Positions 1 to 11,587 of a DNA stretch of 64,000 bases are shown piece by piece. Location: positions 71,899,855 to 71,963,854 of the forward strand of contig NC_016131.3 in the NCBI RefSeq assembly GCF_000005505.3, read 5' to 3'. The stretch's first letter is position 1. Every line of letters starts with the position of its first letter. Made by a program: the position numbers and the translations under genes. A model generated the notes under the pieces. That model did not search any database. It saw only the letters and a program-made list of their open reading frames with translations, and was not told the origin of the DNA. The stretch is from Brachypodium distachyon (taxonomy: Eukaryota; Streptophyta; Magnoliopsida; Poales; Poaceae).

Positions 1-780
1 CTAATACAGGCTTAGCATGAGACTTGGGGGCTAGTAAAATGATCGAGCTTGTAAATTAATCGAACTACTATATTACTCGAACTAGTAAATTTCATAGAGT
101 TCTGGTAAATTAATGGAACTAATCATTCCCATCAGTGATTGACTAAGCTATATTATGATCGACACTGCAATGCAATGAGCAATCGCATACACAATCTTCA
201 CAATTTTAACCAAACGGCATCAATGGACAACGAAAAAATGAGTGGCTCTGGATGCTTCCCACCACGGTAACACTCCTTTCCCGGGTGGTCTCGTTTCAGC
301 CAAATAATACCTCTGCGTGCACCCCTATGCCTGAGGAAAACCAAAGTAGGGGTAGAAACATTTATCACATCTTGTACCTTGTAGTACTAGCCGGTGTGGC
401 TTCGGAGTGTAGACGGGAGCAAGGAGGAGAAATAAGAGGGCAGAAGGGGAAGCTTGCACAGTGACCATACACCAGATCTATCCCCATCTCTTCCCCATCA
501 AGAGCAAAGAGGGCAAAAACCAGGGCGACAGCACCTCCTTCGTTTGTAGCGACGGCAAAGCGACAGGCCGCTATCGAAGGTATGGTCCATGACTAATGCA
601 TCATCATCGGTTGCTGGTCCACCCCCTCCATGTGCTCTCCTTCATTTCTTTGTGTTGCTTTCGTGGTGACAGGCGACGCTGTCGGATACCAGGATGCGTC
701 GGACTCACAGGCGAAGATTCGTGCGCGCGGATGGCCAGCAAAGCCGGACGCCATCGGTGGCCGTCGCAAGCAGCTTCTCC
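1..780. other. No gene recognised; left flank
   Basis: AT-rich at the left, with short overlapping reading frames in several frames and no domain I recognise. From about 690 the reading frame that becomes the Ulp1-like pseudogene is already open, so part of this stretch may be its 5' leader. Confidence 0.4.
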
Positions 781-3700
781 ATGTTCGAGATGAAAGAGAT
801 CGTCTCCAACTGGCCTGAATCTAGGAAAGATTGTGTAAGAGACATTAACCTAGGATGTTTCTTAGATCTGCCAGATATCAACACACTAGATTGTTACCAT
901 TCTGCTTGGTGTAGCACTCGAGCAGATGTGGCTCATCGCACCTTGAAAATAAGCGACGGTCTAGTTGTGAAAGTGACTAACGACAACGTGGAGAATGTGT
1001 TCGGGATGCCCAAAGGAGGGCATAGGATTAATCATTTGGGGAGGAAAGCACACATCCCAATCCCTAGACAGGTTAGGCAAATATTGCGTCTAAGGCCGTC
1101 AGCACCAAAAGTGCCGGTTGGTTTGCTTAAGGATGTACTAGGTGCCCTGGTCTAGGAGGAGATGAGCCCACATGAAGTGGCATCGACTAGAGTGGCGTAC
1201 ACTCTGCTCCTCGGAGCAAGGATGATTGCCACAACTGACAAGCTTCCCCAGGTTCCGGCTGAGCTTCTGAACTGTGTGGTGGAGCCAGTTCTGATAGGGA
1301 CTTACGATTTCAATCAGTACATCCTGGACATGGCATTTGCCGGTGCTCAGTTAGTGCAAGACACTCTGGCCAGGAACTGTGGCACAGTCATCCTACTTGG
1401 ATGCCCTGTATTCTTGCAGGTGACTTTACATATAGCACTTTTGATTTGCTGGGAAATGATGCCTAACACAAACTCTAGCTTCATACGGACTAACTAAATT
1501 GAAACAAAACTACACACAGATTGTGTATGCCGATTGGAAAGACTACAGGTATCCAGCACTCAGTCGGACTGTGATGCCGCGGATGATGGCATATAGCTCC
1601 GACTTGTTCAAGATATTCAACAACGATGACCTAGTGTCGGTCTCGGATATCAAGTACTATGGACGAGTCAGGGTAAGAATTATCCATGCATACTGTGTTC
1701 AATTGACTCGGATGAGATGGCTGAAATGGCTAACAATGATAGTTCTGAAATACAGGATAGGCAGCTCGAAGAGAATGACCTGCCACGTTTGGCTGGAGCT
1801 TACGGAGACTCCGAAGAAGCAGAAGCAGCGGATGCCACCATCATGGCGCCAGAAGAAGGAAGTGTCTATGACTGAAGATGCAGAAGGTTCTACTCTGTAG
1901 CCATTAATCAAAATTCTGCATGACATATGATCAACTTGATCTGCCAATGAAATTGTTACCTCTTTTTGCAGCTTGCGACGCTTGTGAAGGAGGTGGTCGA
2001 CGAGCAGAGGCAGGTCAAAGCAGCTTGCGACCAGGAGCTGCGTCTGGAGGTGCAGAAACTGACGGTGGCTCTGGTGAGAGTGACAGCGACATTAGATTCT
2101 GCTGGTGAAAGACTTTCTACTAAACTCATGGAGGCGGGCCAGAGACTAATTATGGGTAACTGATCCTGTGCTGCTGATTGAGCAGTGCCAGTTAAATTAG
2201 TACTAAATATTATGTTTTTATTATAACCCTCAGAGTGCACAGCCGTGGATGAGGGTGCATCACACCCAGCTGATGCTGACGGCTCAAGTGACATGGTTGT
2301 TCCAGGTTAGACTTTGCCCAAACCCTGATTGCATTTTGATTGTCATGTGCTACTGTCTATAAGATAGCTAACATAAGAGAATACATGGTTTCAGACCTAA
2401 ACGTGGCTCCTGTGAAGCCTGGAATAAGGATCAGTTCACCTCGCCGTGAAGCCTTAAGGGCCACGGGTAAGCACTTTGTGACCATAGGTCATGCTAGCCA
2501 TGTTTTCATTTGACCTGATGAGACCTACAAATCAAATGTGAACTGACGCATTTTACTACTGTGGCAGGGCTTAATATGGTCATGCTAGCCGTGTTTTCAT
2601 TTGACCTGATGAGACCTACAAATCAAATTTGAACTGACGCATTTTACTACTGTGGCAGGGCTTAGAGTTGACGACTACAATACATGCACGGCTGGTGTTC
2701 TAGGTGAATTGTTTGAGATCCCCCCCCCCCCCATCGTGTGGCTACCGGTTGTGTTTTTTCTTACAGTTGCATTATATCGAAACATGTCAATGCATCGCAG
2801 TTGCGACGCCGCCACATGGCTCGGGAGGGTCGATTTCGGTTTCCAGGAGGGGCACAAGTGAGATAACCTAACATCATACTTGGTTCATAACTGAATGACA
2901 GCTTTCTGTTGGTTACTTGCTGAGCTACTCCATCCCTACTGTTTTCATTTCAGACAGACTCATCATCAGGCTTCCAATAAACAGGGCCAGACAGCTGACT
3001 CTGACACCAGCAGCCAACGTATCTGGTATAACCATTACTAGCTCATGCAGAACATGGTTTAATTAATAATTTGCAAATACCCTGAGTTGTAGGATAAATG
3101 TCTGACCTGTGAACCATTTCAAAGGGCCTTCATTGGAAGACAACCCGTCGGGCGATCCAATGGTTCCGAACAGCAAGGTGGCTGCATGTGTCTGCAAGTT
3201 CATTTCAAAGCTTAAGGCAAGGGTGAAGAGAACCAGGATCAGAGAAGGTGTTATTTCATACTTACAAAAGATACAATGACATGAATGAATAGTTATTTCC
3301 TGCTCATGTATATGACGCTGGAACAGGGAAACAAGCTTTGGAGAGGAGTGCGGCCATCCCACCCGGGTTTGCTGACAGTCAGGGAGAATCACATCCTGAC
3401 ATTAGTACCGAAGAAAGGCTGAAAGAGTGCAGAATCATAGGTAGAAAACATCCATCGGACTACTTCATCCGTACCCTTGGTGAGTACATTATAATAGTAC
3501 CAGCTAGGAGTAAGCTTGTGAACATGAGAATGCTCGTGGGGTGAACCTGGTGAATGGAATTCTTGTGTGCGTGCAGGTCTAAGGGGCGAAAACAACAGGA
3601 CTGCGACAGTGGCGGCTACACAGGCCGCTCCCGTGTATGACGAATCCCCTGCGACAAGGAGGCGTGTGGAATATGCTACGAGCTCTGCCTACAGTAGCGA

Positions 3701-5143
3701 CACCGACTCTGAACATGATTCCAGCGACGCAGTGGATAGTGAGGGAGATTTGGAGGACAACATCAACAATCACTTCGGCTGGCCGTCACTTTCGCCGCCA
3801 AGGCCGAAGAAGGTCGTGTTCAATCACGTGGCGGCGCAAACACCTAGATCCTTGGGTCTTAGCTACGCATCAGCTCCTCACAACCATTGGCAGCATATGC
3901 AGAGATGTTGACTTGCCCAATGTCAGTTCAGTCCAAGTAAGCACCCAAACCACCGCCGTTGCCGGACTGCCTATCAGACTCCAGCTTTAAATTACTATTG
4001 AATGAACTGACAAAATTCATGCTTGCTCTAATAGGGTTTGGCTGAGCTTGTCACAACCGAGCCAGCTTGACATTAGAGGGAGGCGGCTAAAGCAGCAGTT
4101 CGGCGATGGCGGTGTACTTGACTTCGACGGTTGTGACGGTATAGTCAGATGTGTCAACGACATGACCGCTAAGATGTATGCTTCCGAAGGTTTGTGATGT
4201 GGAAAACATGTGCTACCACCAACATGGGCGGTGAGTTCCCATGCTGTACATTGAGTGTTGATGAATTACGTTAGAACACTCGTTTTTTAAGTCCACTATA
4301 AATCAAGAATTACTGAAATAAAACCTGAATATCTTGCATTGGGCAAGTGAATGTTCTGCGGGGAGGGGAGTTCACCAGAAGGCAGGGCATGCAGGACCAG
4401 TTCACCGGGACGCACATTCCCTACGCAGTAGAGGACTGCTCGCAGGTTCGTCCGCTACTGATGAATTGCCACCATTATTCCCCCGATCCATACTTCATAA
4501 ACTAATCTAGACAACAGCTGACACGTAAACGCAGATCATGGCTCCCGCTTACCTAGAATATGGGTGGTGCGTGTACTCCTTCGATAGCTTTGAGCGTCAC
4601 CTGCACATCCTGGACCCGCATCTTGCAAATGATGGCTACGATGCAATGGAGAACAAGCATGTACAGTACATCAACCAACTGTTGAGGGGATTCGAGCTAT
4701 CTGTTCAGGAATACTTCGATGGCTGGGCCATCGACACATCTTCGTGGGTCGTGACATTCTGTCACCAGAGGACCTTAGGGGTGCCGAAGTAAGCCTCTTA
4801 AGTTGTAGCAATTCTAGTAGGTATAGGACGTCCGAAAAAGGGTTGAGCCGGTTTAACAAATTGTTTTTCTGCATACAGGAATGACACTGGATTCCATATG
4901 GTTCACTACTTGCGTGCTCTGGACCCAAGATACGAGACTCCTCCACTAAGCGAGGTCATAGAACTCGTGCTTGGCGAAAAAATGTCGACCTAAGTAGAAA
5001 TGCTTTCGGATGTGTGACTTGCTACCTTACATGTGCAGGCTGGGATCATGCGACTGCGTAGGGAGATGTTCTGGATGGTGCTAACTATGGAATCGAACAC
5101 GGAGAGGCTGCTAGGGTTCTTCCGGAACTGCATGAATCTCTGA
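781..5143 (+). pseudogene. Ulp1/C48-like plant family gene, decayed copy 1
   Basis: Recognisable exon pieces in order: 781-1419 (N-terminal domain, with FGMPKGGHRI and a long helical part ending CPVFLQ), 1520-1672, a charged stretch from about 1756, a coiled-coil-like exon 1972-2154, several small exons, an acidic Ser-rich exon about 3577-3900, and a C-terminal domain 4534-5143. The last carries EYGWCVYSFDS, HILDP and NDTGFHMVHYL. That C-terminal pattern resembles the Ulp1 (C48) cysteine peptidase fold, which removes SUMO in active members. The minus-strand copy at 5960-10567 shares the domain order and the CPVFLQ exon end. An in-frame TAG at 1153-1155 and a TGA near 1870 in the expected frame break the reading frame. 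The catalytic His and Cys positions read Gly and Thr. Family assignment is by eye; many grass genomes carry such copies and they may be transposon-associated. Confidence 0.6.
2487..2664 (+). repeat. Tandem duplication, 91-bp period, across an intron-exon junction
   Basis: Two 87-bp copies (2487-2573 and 2578-2664) differ at only a few positions. Each ends with the same polypyrimidine-GTGGCAG acceptor and the first exon bases GGGCTTA, so the duplication supplies two equivalent splice acceptors inside the Ulp1-like pseudogene. Confidence 0.9.
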
Positions 5144-5959
5144 ATCAGTGAGCAGTCCAGAGCTCAAGCTTGCAGATCAGGCCTTCAAACAGGTGTTGCA
5201 TTTGGCTGCTCGGCTCATGCTGTATCCAACTACCTATTTGCTTAGTCCGTATAATGTACTTAATTAAGACCCTGGTGGTGGACCCGCCATGTGAACTCCT
5301 GTGTGGGTTTGTTGCTGCTTTCACCTTCCATGGTGTGCAGCCTGTTTGTGTTTAAATCGGTACTAGTATGAACTATCCTGTGATGGACCAAGTTTAATCT
5401 AGCAACGTTAGTTAAGCTTGCTTAATTATTTAGGAATCACAAAATACAGCATTTAATTATCATACCGATAGTTCATCGACTTAGCAAACTATGGTGAATC
5501 ATAACAAGGACATGGAAGAACATGGAACAGCAAGAAGCTAGAATATACACAGTCCTACAGTTGAATTCAACTATAAGGGGAACTTTTAGGATAGGGCGTG
5601 TGAGGTACTGACCTTGACCGGGAGCTCCTTTACTTCAGATCTCGCTGACACCTTCATCCTCGACGGCCCCTGTATGCTAGGTTACAACCTGTTTTATGAC
5701 AATTATATTCTCATTCGTCCAACATTGGTTATGACATTCATGCTGGTGTCAAGCATGTTTAAAAAAAATGGGTGTGCATTCATCAGGTGTAATATAATTA
5801 AGTTTCTTAAATCTGAAACTACGTTTAGGACTATTTCACATTTTGAACTTCAGAGTGATGGCCGTCCTAAGAGTTGGAACTTCGGAGTGATGAAATTCAA
5901 TGTAAAAAAAACTTAGTCGGCCAGGGCGCATTCCACGAAACAAACAGAATAATGGGCGT
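5144..5959. other. Spacer between the two convergent Ulp1-like copies
   Basis: AT-rich DNA with no recognisable gene. It separates the 3' ends of the plus-strand and minus-strand copies. Two near-identical 16-base segments sharing GAACTTC and GAGTGATG occur at about 5845 and 5878, a small internal duplication. Confidence 0.5.
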
Positions 5960-6364
5960 CCAAATCATACGACTGCCAGCTCCTACAAGTCATGATAGCA
6001 GATCTTCTACCTGTACAAGCTGGCGTACTCAACTCTCTTTGTGGCAGTGCAAGGCAGTGTTGCCTGGTTCCCTTCAAGCTGAAGAACGTCCGTCAGGACT
6101 TGCACACGCTCAGCAGCAAACATAGATTGAATGAGACAACAATAATGCTGAGCACTTAAATTGGCACAGCATTGCCAGGATTGGAAATGATGCAGGATTG
6201 CAAATCATGAATGAAGGAGACAAAACATGAACTTTCACCTAACTGAATGAACACCTGAAAGCGGCTCCGTCCATGTTGTTCATCATGTGGAACATGGCCA
6301 CGCCGGACTCACTACAGCAGACGTGGCAGAATAATAAACTCCAGATCGGAAGTACAATGTCGGC

Positions 6365-6384
6365 GGGGGGGGGGGGGGGGGGGG
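6365..6384 (+). repeat. Poly-G run of 20
   Basis: Twenty consecutive G inside an intron-like part of the minus-strand pseudogene. The length is probably unreliable because such runs are hard to sequence. On the G strand it could form a G-quadruplex. Confidence 0.9.
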
Positions 6385-7169
6385 TGATTATATATATACC
6401 AAGTTAGGATATGTACCTCAAAATGTTTGGGAAGACGAAGTTTCGGCTCCAGCCGGAGCGTTCCGTGTGCCACTACTGGAAGTATGACTCGAAACAGTCA
6501 AACAAAGCCTCGTGCAACTTCTCGATGACATACTCATGCCTCGCAATCCTGGTTGTTCGGTCGACATCTGAACAGCAAGGATCTAATGCATGAATGACTC
6601 GGACCTTCATGTCCCAGGCATAGCATGTCCACCCGTTGTCCGGTATCGATGGCGCGAGGAACTAAAAATTCGAAAACAATGAGCACGACCGTCTAGATAT
6701 TTGCCGGTACAAGGACAGTCCAGTACAATCTAGACATACCAGTCTGGCGGCGGCCGTGTGGAATCTCCCTTTAGTACCACCTAATTGTGTATGGATCGAT
6801 CTTAGCTGTGGAGCCTTCACTTCACACAGGACGTTGCTCTGGCGATATGAAGAGTTAGGCATCAAAATTCGGTTAGGGTACTTACCGCAAAGTCTGGCTC
6901 AATAATCAGCCGCCAGTAGGCTCCGTTAGTGGCATCAATCTGTCCTATTCGACGGCAAATTATTGAGCAAACCTCATGGTCGAGGATTGCATCGCCAGCC
7001 AGCTGTTGCTCGAGTGTGATGCCTGCTATGCTGATGAACCTTGGATGACGATGTATAAGCCAGTTGCTGGTTTGACATGAAAATAAACAAAAGGGTTATT
7101 TACTCCTTCCTAGCTTGGCCTAGTCCGTCACATGGCCCTTGTGAATTCAACTGGGAAATTTTACGAACC

Positions 7170-8070
7170 TGTCGTAGCACGGGGCTTTGACACCGGGGAT
7201 GCGCGGGCACCCCCTTTTTGGTACGGCAGTGGGCGACTGGGATCGCTCCGGCGATCGCCGGCGGGGCCAATGCGAAGCGCGCCAACACACAATGAACACG
7301 AGCGCGCGTTTTTATCCAGGTTCGGGCCACCCGGAGGTGTAAAACCCTACGTCCTGCTTATCTGAGCTTGTATTGACAGGAGAACAAGTGCTTACAGGTT
7401 GTCGGGGGGAGCCCCCGGGTGCTCTCTTTTTGGCTAAGTGCCCTTTGCTACTTTGGCTACTGTTAGTGTGGTACTACGAGTTGGTCCAGCCCTTTGACCG
7501 TTGGCGGGGGTCCTCCCTTTATAGCCAAGGGGATACCACAGGTGCCACGGTGCATGGTTTACAAGTGGCGAGCAGGGAGCTCGGGCAGCTCCTCGGTGCG
7601 CTGGCATACATGCAAGAATACTAGCCCTGTAACTAGGGGTCTAAAGGTCTAAAAACTACTCTTGAGCAGTCACTGTTTGCTTGACTTGACGGGGAATCCC
7701 CTTTCTGTCGGTTCATTAAATGCGCCGTGCGCCTCACTCCTTGTCCTGACGAACCCTGCTCATAGGGTGCCTGCCGCGCGCCCACGTGGCGTCGCGGTTC
7801 TGCTTGCTCGGTCCCGCTCTCGCAACGAAAACCTGCGCCCGGGAACGCCCCTCCCGGCAAGTAGCCTCCCGGGAGGCGCCAAGGCGGAAATTCTCCCCCG
7901 AAGCCCCGCTAGTCCTGCCAGGCGGGTAGCTTGCTGGACAGCTTACACTGCCGCCCGAGGTGTGATCCTCCCGGGGAGCAGGCGAGGTGACCCACACGTC
8001 GTGCAACGGTGGTACCCCGGGTGCCACGGGTGCGATAGAACCTCTCGGGTTCAGCCGGTGACAAGCTACG
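7170..8070 (+). mobile_element. Solo LTR-like element with 5-bp target duplication
   Basis: A 901-bp GC-rich block starts TGTCGTAGC and ends GCTACG. It is flanked by the direct repeat GAACC (7165-7169 and 8071-8075). Removing the block and one GAACC restores an open minus-strand frame (AGG ACA TGG TTC GTA AAA TTT), which gives MRTWFVKF and proves the insertion site. The block has no internal gene and contains a TTATAGCC segment near 7519 that could be an LTR promoter. The left part (AGGTTCGGGCCACCCGGAGG) is of a type I associate with grass LTRs. The canonical CA end is replaced by CG, so one end has mutated or lost bases. Confidence 0.75.
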
Positions 8071-10567
8071 GAACCATGTCCTCATCACGTTCCCGGCTAG
8101 GGGGGAACATGTTTTCACTTTATGTTTACCGTGCGTTGGGATGTCGATTATTCCAGTGAATTTTAGGTCAAGTAATGGGACAAGTTTGTCCAGCATGTCA
8201 CCGTACATAACCTCCTTCCCAACCAACGCCGTGTCCTCGTACTGCAGCATTAGGAGGCCGCTGACCGTCTCCGCGAATGCTCTTGTGGCTGACCTCGGTG
8301 ATGAGCAGCTTCTCTTCTTCTTCTCGGCAGGTCGTGGAGGAATAGGTGTGCTCAGCTTGAAATTCTTCGACAACTCTGGTATAGCTAAGGAATCACACAC
8401 ACCATCGATGTTGAGATCGAAGCTAGGGATTTCAATGTCACCTGATCCTGGAACTAGCCATGCAGTAAGCTCGAATCAGTTATACCGTGCATGGAATAAA
8501 AGAAGATTCGTTTATGACATTACCGTGTGAGGACATTGGTGCTGTCGGCTCCGGATCCTTGCGTTTCACCTTTCTAACGGGGGTCTCGTACGCAGAGGGG
8601 GATTTGGTTGCAGAATCTTTGGTCCTGCATGCTACAACCAGAAACAAGACCTCAGCACTAGAACTCTATAAGATCTGTTGACCTGTCAAAGAACTACATG
8701 AGTACACTTGCTGAACTTGGGCCTTCGTTCCAATCGGCTGCTAGGCCAGTAATCAGCTGTCGCCCACAGGTTCGGCGCTCTTCAATTAAACACATACCAG
8801 GCGATCAGGTAAAATCGAGGATCACCAAAACCAAGACATGATGACGAATTATAGACACTCTCACCTTCTGAAGTGAGTCGGCGGTCAAGGAGGCATGGGT
8901 CGATCCCCCGAACACGGCAGCATATGCATTGTTCCTGCATCAGGGCTACAAGTTTGTCCGCAAACCGACACTGTCGGTCGTAATGGCCAGCTTTCTGTTG
9001 GGCTATTAGCTGAAGACCGTGCGCATTGTGCTCTCGTAGGGCAATAAACAATGGGTCCTTCGCCTACAATGGACGCAGCAGTAGCATGTCAATGAGAGTA
9101 TACAACCAATTAATTGCAAAATTATACCAACCATATCTGTGCATGAGATACCATTAGGAAAGTAGGCATCAACTTAGATCGTAGACTTACTAACGATGGG
9201 TATGTTTTCGTCAGGTATGCAGACTGGCTAAATGTCTGAGCGGGGGCTGCAGTTGGTGTGCTAGCGTCTTCAAGACACGGTAGCTTCTGACTGGACATCC
9301 CACTGAGCATGGCTGCAGGAGTGGAGGACGAAGACCTATTTTCAATATGACGTACTTCTGGTGACTTGGAGTGCGAGATCCATTTTCTCATTTTCCCAGA
9401 GGCGCCCTTCAAAGCTACAATCCCTGCCGGAGATGGGTCTGGTATATGCACGTCAGGGTTCTCGTAATTGAACCTCGTGTAGCAAACGAAGCGGCACAGC
9501 TGCGCCAACGAAAACATGGTTATTGAGCAAGTATGTTGCACAGGATGCTTGCAGGGGCTCTGCTGTCGTGTTGGTTAAATGCTTACAGGGGCGGCGGCGT
9601 ATGATGTTGATGCCTTGCTTGGACCCCTTGCGAAGAGGATCATCCTTTTGATTACCTCCAGTGTGAACAAGGAAACGCGTGGCAGGAAATCATGCTTCAA
9701 ATTTATTAGGCCCAGGTCAAGGTTGTCCAGCAGAAAAATCTGCAACAAATAACGTGCCGTGAAGAACCACAATTATAGCAAAAGACAACATTTAGAAAAC
9801 GTAAAGAGAGCCACGCGATACCTGCAAAAATAAATGACAACCATACAGATGAAAGGTGTCGGAATTTTCTTGCATTCCACATTGGACCTTCTTGCAAGCA
9901 AGAAACACCTGATCTAAGGCATGTTCTGCCCAGTTAAACCTCGCAATATCGTCGGCAGAACGGATGGCGCCCCAGTAATCTATAGCGGCGTAGTCATGCT
10001 TCGTGCTAGGAGCTATCATATGACCCATATAAAAGATTACAGCAACTATCTTGAAACAATGTTTCTCCAGACTGCTAGAGTTCTCGTTTATATCCTTCAT
10101 GAGAAATGATTGTACCGTGCTGAGGCTATGCACGCCACCGCCTCGATCCATCCCTAGTGCACTAGTTATGAACTTAATTGACTCGTCGGGGGCTACACTC
10201 TCCGGGCCTGTGATTACACGGGGGCCGTGGGGGATGCCCATGACTTTGTGCATGTCAGCGCCCACATCTTAAGCTGACGTCCATCCAGCAAAATTATGCT
10301 TCTCTCCTCCACATTTACTCTACACATTATCCAGTAATTGCATTTCAAGTCTAGTTTCTTAATGGGTGGCGCAACTAGCATGCCGCCGAACTCTATTTCC
10401 TCTACAAGGAATCGCTTGTACTCACTGAAAGTTTCAGTGACAGCACGTACAATACCGGGTAACAGTCGGGAAGTAAGAACATAACCAGATTTCTTTGACG
10501 ACGACGAGTCTGCGGCACTCTCTCCTTCGGAACTGGTCCACCCAACATCTCCTTCCTCGCTGCTCAT

Positions 10568-11116
10568 GGTTCAGCAACAACTCATGGACGTGTCCTATAG
10601 AGAACAGGGCAACCTTAAATTAGTATGCTTCAATCTCGAATTGAGCGGGTAAATCAACTAGGAGGGACATAATAAAATCCCAAGATCATCAGGAGTCGCG
10701 TTGTAACCAAGATTACCTGGTGTGCGAGGGGAGCAGCTCCGCAGAGATGGATGACTTGACTGAGCAGACTATGCGATGAGCAAGGTGGGCTGTAATGAAC
10801 AAAATTGGACGCCTCGGCTCCAAATTTCGAATTCAGGAGTGGGAGGGGGGGGGGGAGAGAGAGATATGACGAGCAGGGAACAGAATTCAAACGGTACACC
10901 AACTCACCAAAAAATTCGATGTGTCAGAGATAAATGAATGGCCAAAATCATCAGGCATGGGACACAAGCATTAAATCTAATTCGCGAAGATAATCCATGA
11001 ACAATCCACTAATCACGACACGTCACGTTTCTGCGGGGACTGCTACACAGCTACAAGGATCTACGAAATTATTAAGAGCCAACTAAACTTGCCTCAGGGG
11101 ACCCATTAGGGTTAAT
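10568..11116. other. Spacer upstream of the minus-strand Ulp1-like copy
   Basis: No gene recognised. It holds short purine-rich GGGAGGGGG tracts near 10840 and would contain the promoter of the minus-strand pseudogene and the 3' end of the GRF gene. Confidence 0.4.
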
Positions 11117-11587
11117 CTAAAACGGGGACATCTTGGAACAGATCTGGATTACTAGTACGGCAAGTACCAAGGCAAGCAGTTTAGCGATACCGGACTCTAT
11201 CTTCTTCAGATCTGAAGCAACAGCACGGAAAAATGAAGAATCCAAACCGATGTTAGCTCCGCCTGGGACTGCTGAAGCACCGAATAAGGACGCCAAGAAA
11301 AGCCCGTACTCGTCCTCCCACTTGTAGAAATCGCAATCGCCGCGGGTTCCCTTGATGTCCTGCAAAAATCCCTTGATATAAGCACAGATCGAGAAACCGC
11401 TATGCAGTGGTCGAACACTGGCCATACTCACGCTGTGATGAGGGCACTTGTAGAACCTCCGGTCCCGATTGGCAGCAGTGCCGGCGATGAAGGTTACAAC
11501 GCGGGCGCGGGCACAGAAAGGGCACATAATCAAGGGGTAGAGCGGCTGCGGGTGCCCATGGCCGCCGGATGATGATGCGTGCGACAT
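11117..11587 (-). CDS. GRF-type zinc-finger protein with C-terminal membrane helix
   Basis: Two exons, 11587-11432 and 11359-11117, give 132 residues; the intron is GTGAGT...TTTTTGCAG. The N-terminal half has the GRF zinc-finger layout: MCPFCAR, then RDRRFYKCPHH, then GDCDFYKWEDEY across the splice. That is Cys-x2-Cys, Cys-Pro-His-His and a Cys before F-Y-K-W. The last 25 residues hold a hydrophobic helix (LLALVLAVLVIQI) before a short basic tail, so the protein is probably tail-anchored in a membrane. I chose the ATG at 11587 because the longer upstream frame has no ATG and is Pro-rich. GRF fingers bind single-stranded nucleic acid in animal NEIL3 and TOP3A; in plants these small genes are numerous and mostly uncharacterised. 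It lies 0.55 kb upstream of the minus-strand Ulp1-like copy on the same strand. Confidence 0.75.
   Translation of the reverse strand: MSHASSSGGHGHPQPLYPLIMCPFCARARVVTFIAGTAANRDRRFYKCPHHSVSMASVRPLHSGFSICAYIKGFLQDIKGTRGDCDFYKWEDEYGLFLASLFGASAVPGGANIGLDSSFFRAVASDLKKIESGIAKLLALVLAVLVIQICSKMSPF

Larger units (their letters stand above)
5960..10567 (-). pseudogene. Ulp1/C48-like plant family gene, decayed copy 2, split by an LTR
   Basis: Read on the minus strand. It starts at ATG 10567 with an acidic Ser-rich leader (EGESAADSSSSKK), then an N-terminal domain ending WA/DMHKVMGIPHGPRVI. The next pieces are a helical part ending YGCHLFLQ (donor after 9822), exon 9739-9587, an exon of about 9500-9191, an exon about 9057-8845, and a piece about 8400-8071 ending NVMRTWF. 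After the LTR come VKFPS, then HPRFISIAGITLEQQLAGD (about 7050-6890), DNGWTCYAWDM with HALDP (about 6650), CSESGVAMFHMM (about 6300) and a tail near 6120-6000. Damage: the two N-terminal frames join only through a frameshift near 10263, a TAG interrupts the C-terminal domain at 6473-6475, and the LTR at 7170-8070 lies in coding sequence. It shares exon order with copy 1. Function unknown; the peptidase residues appear absent. Confidence 0.6.
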
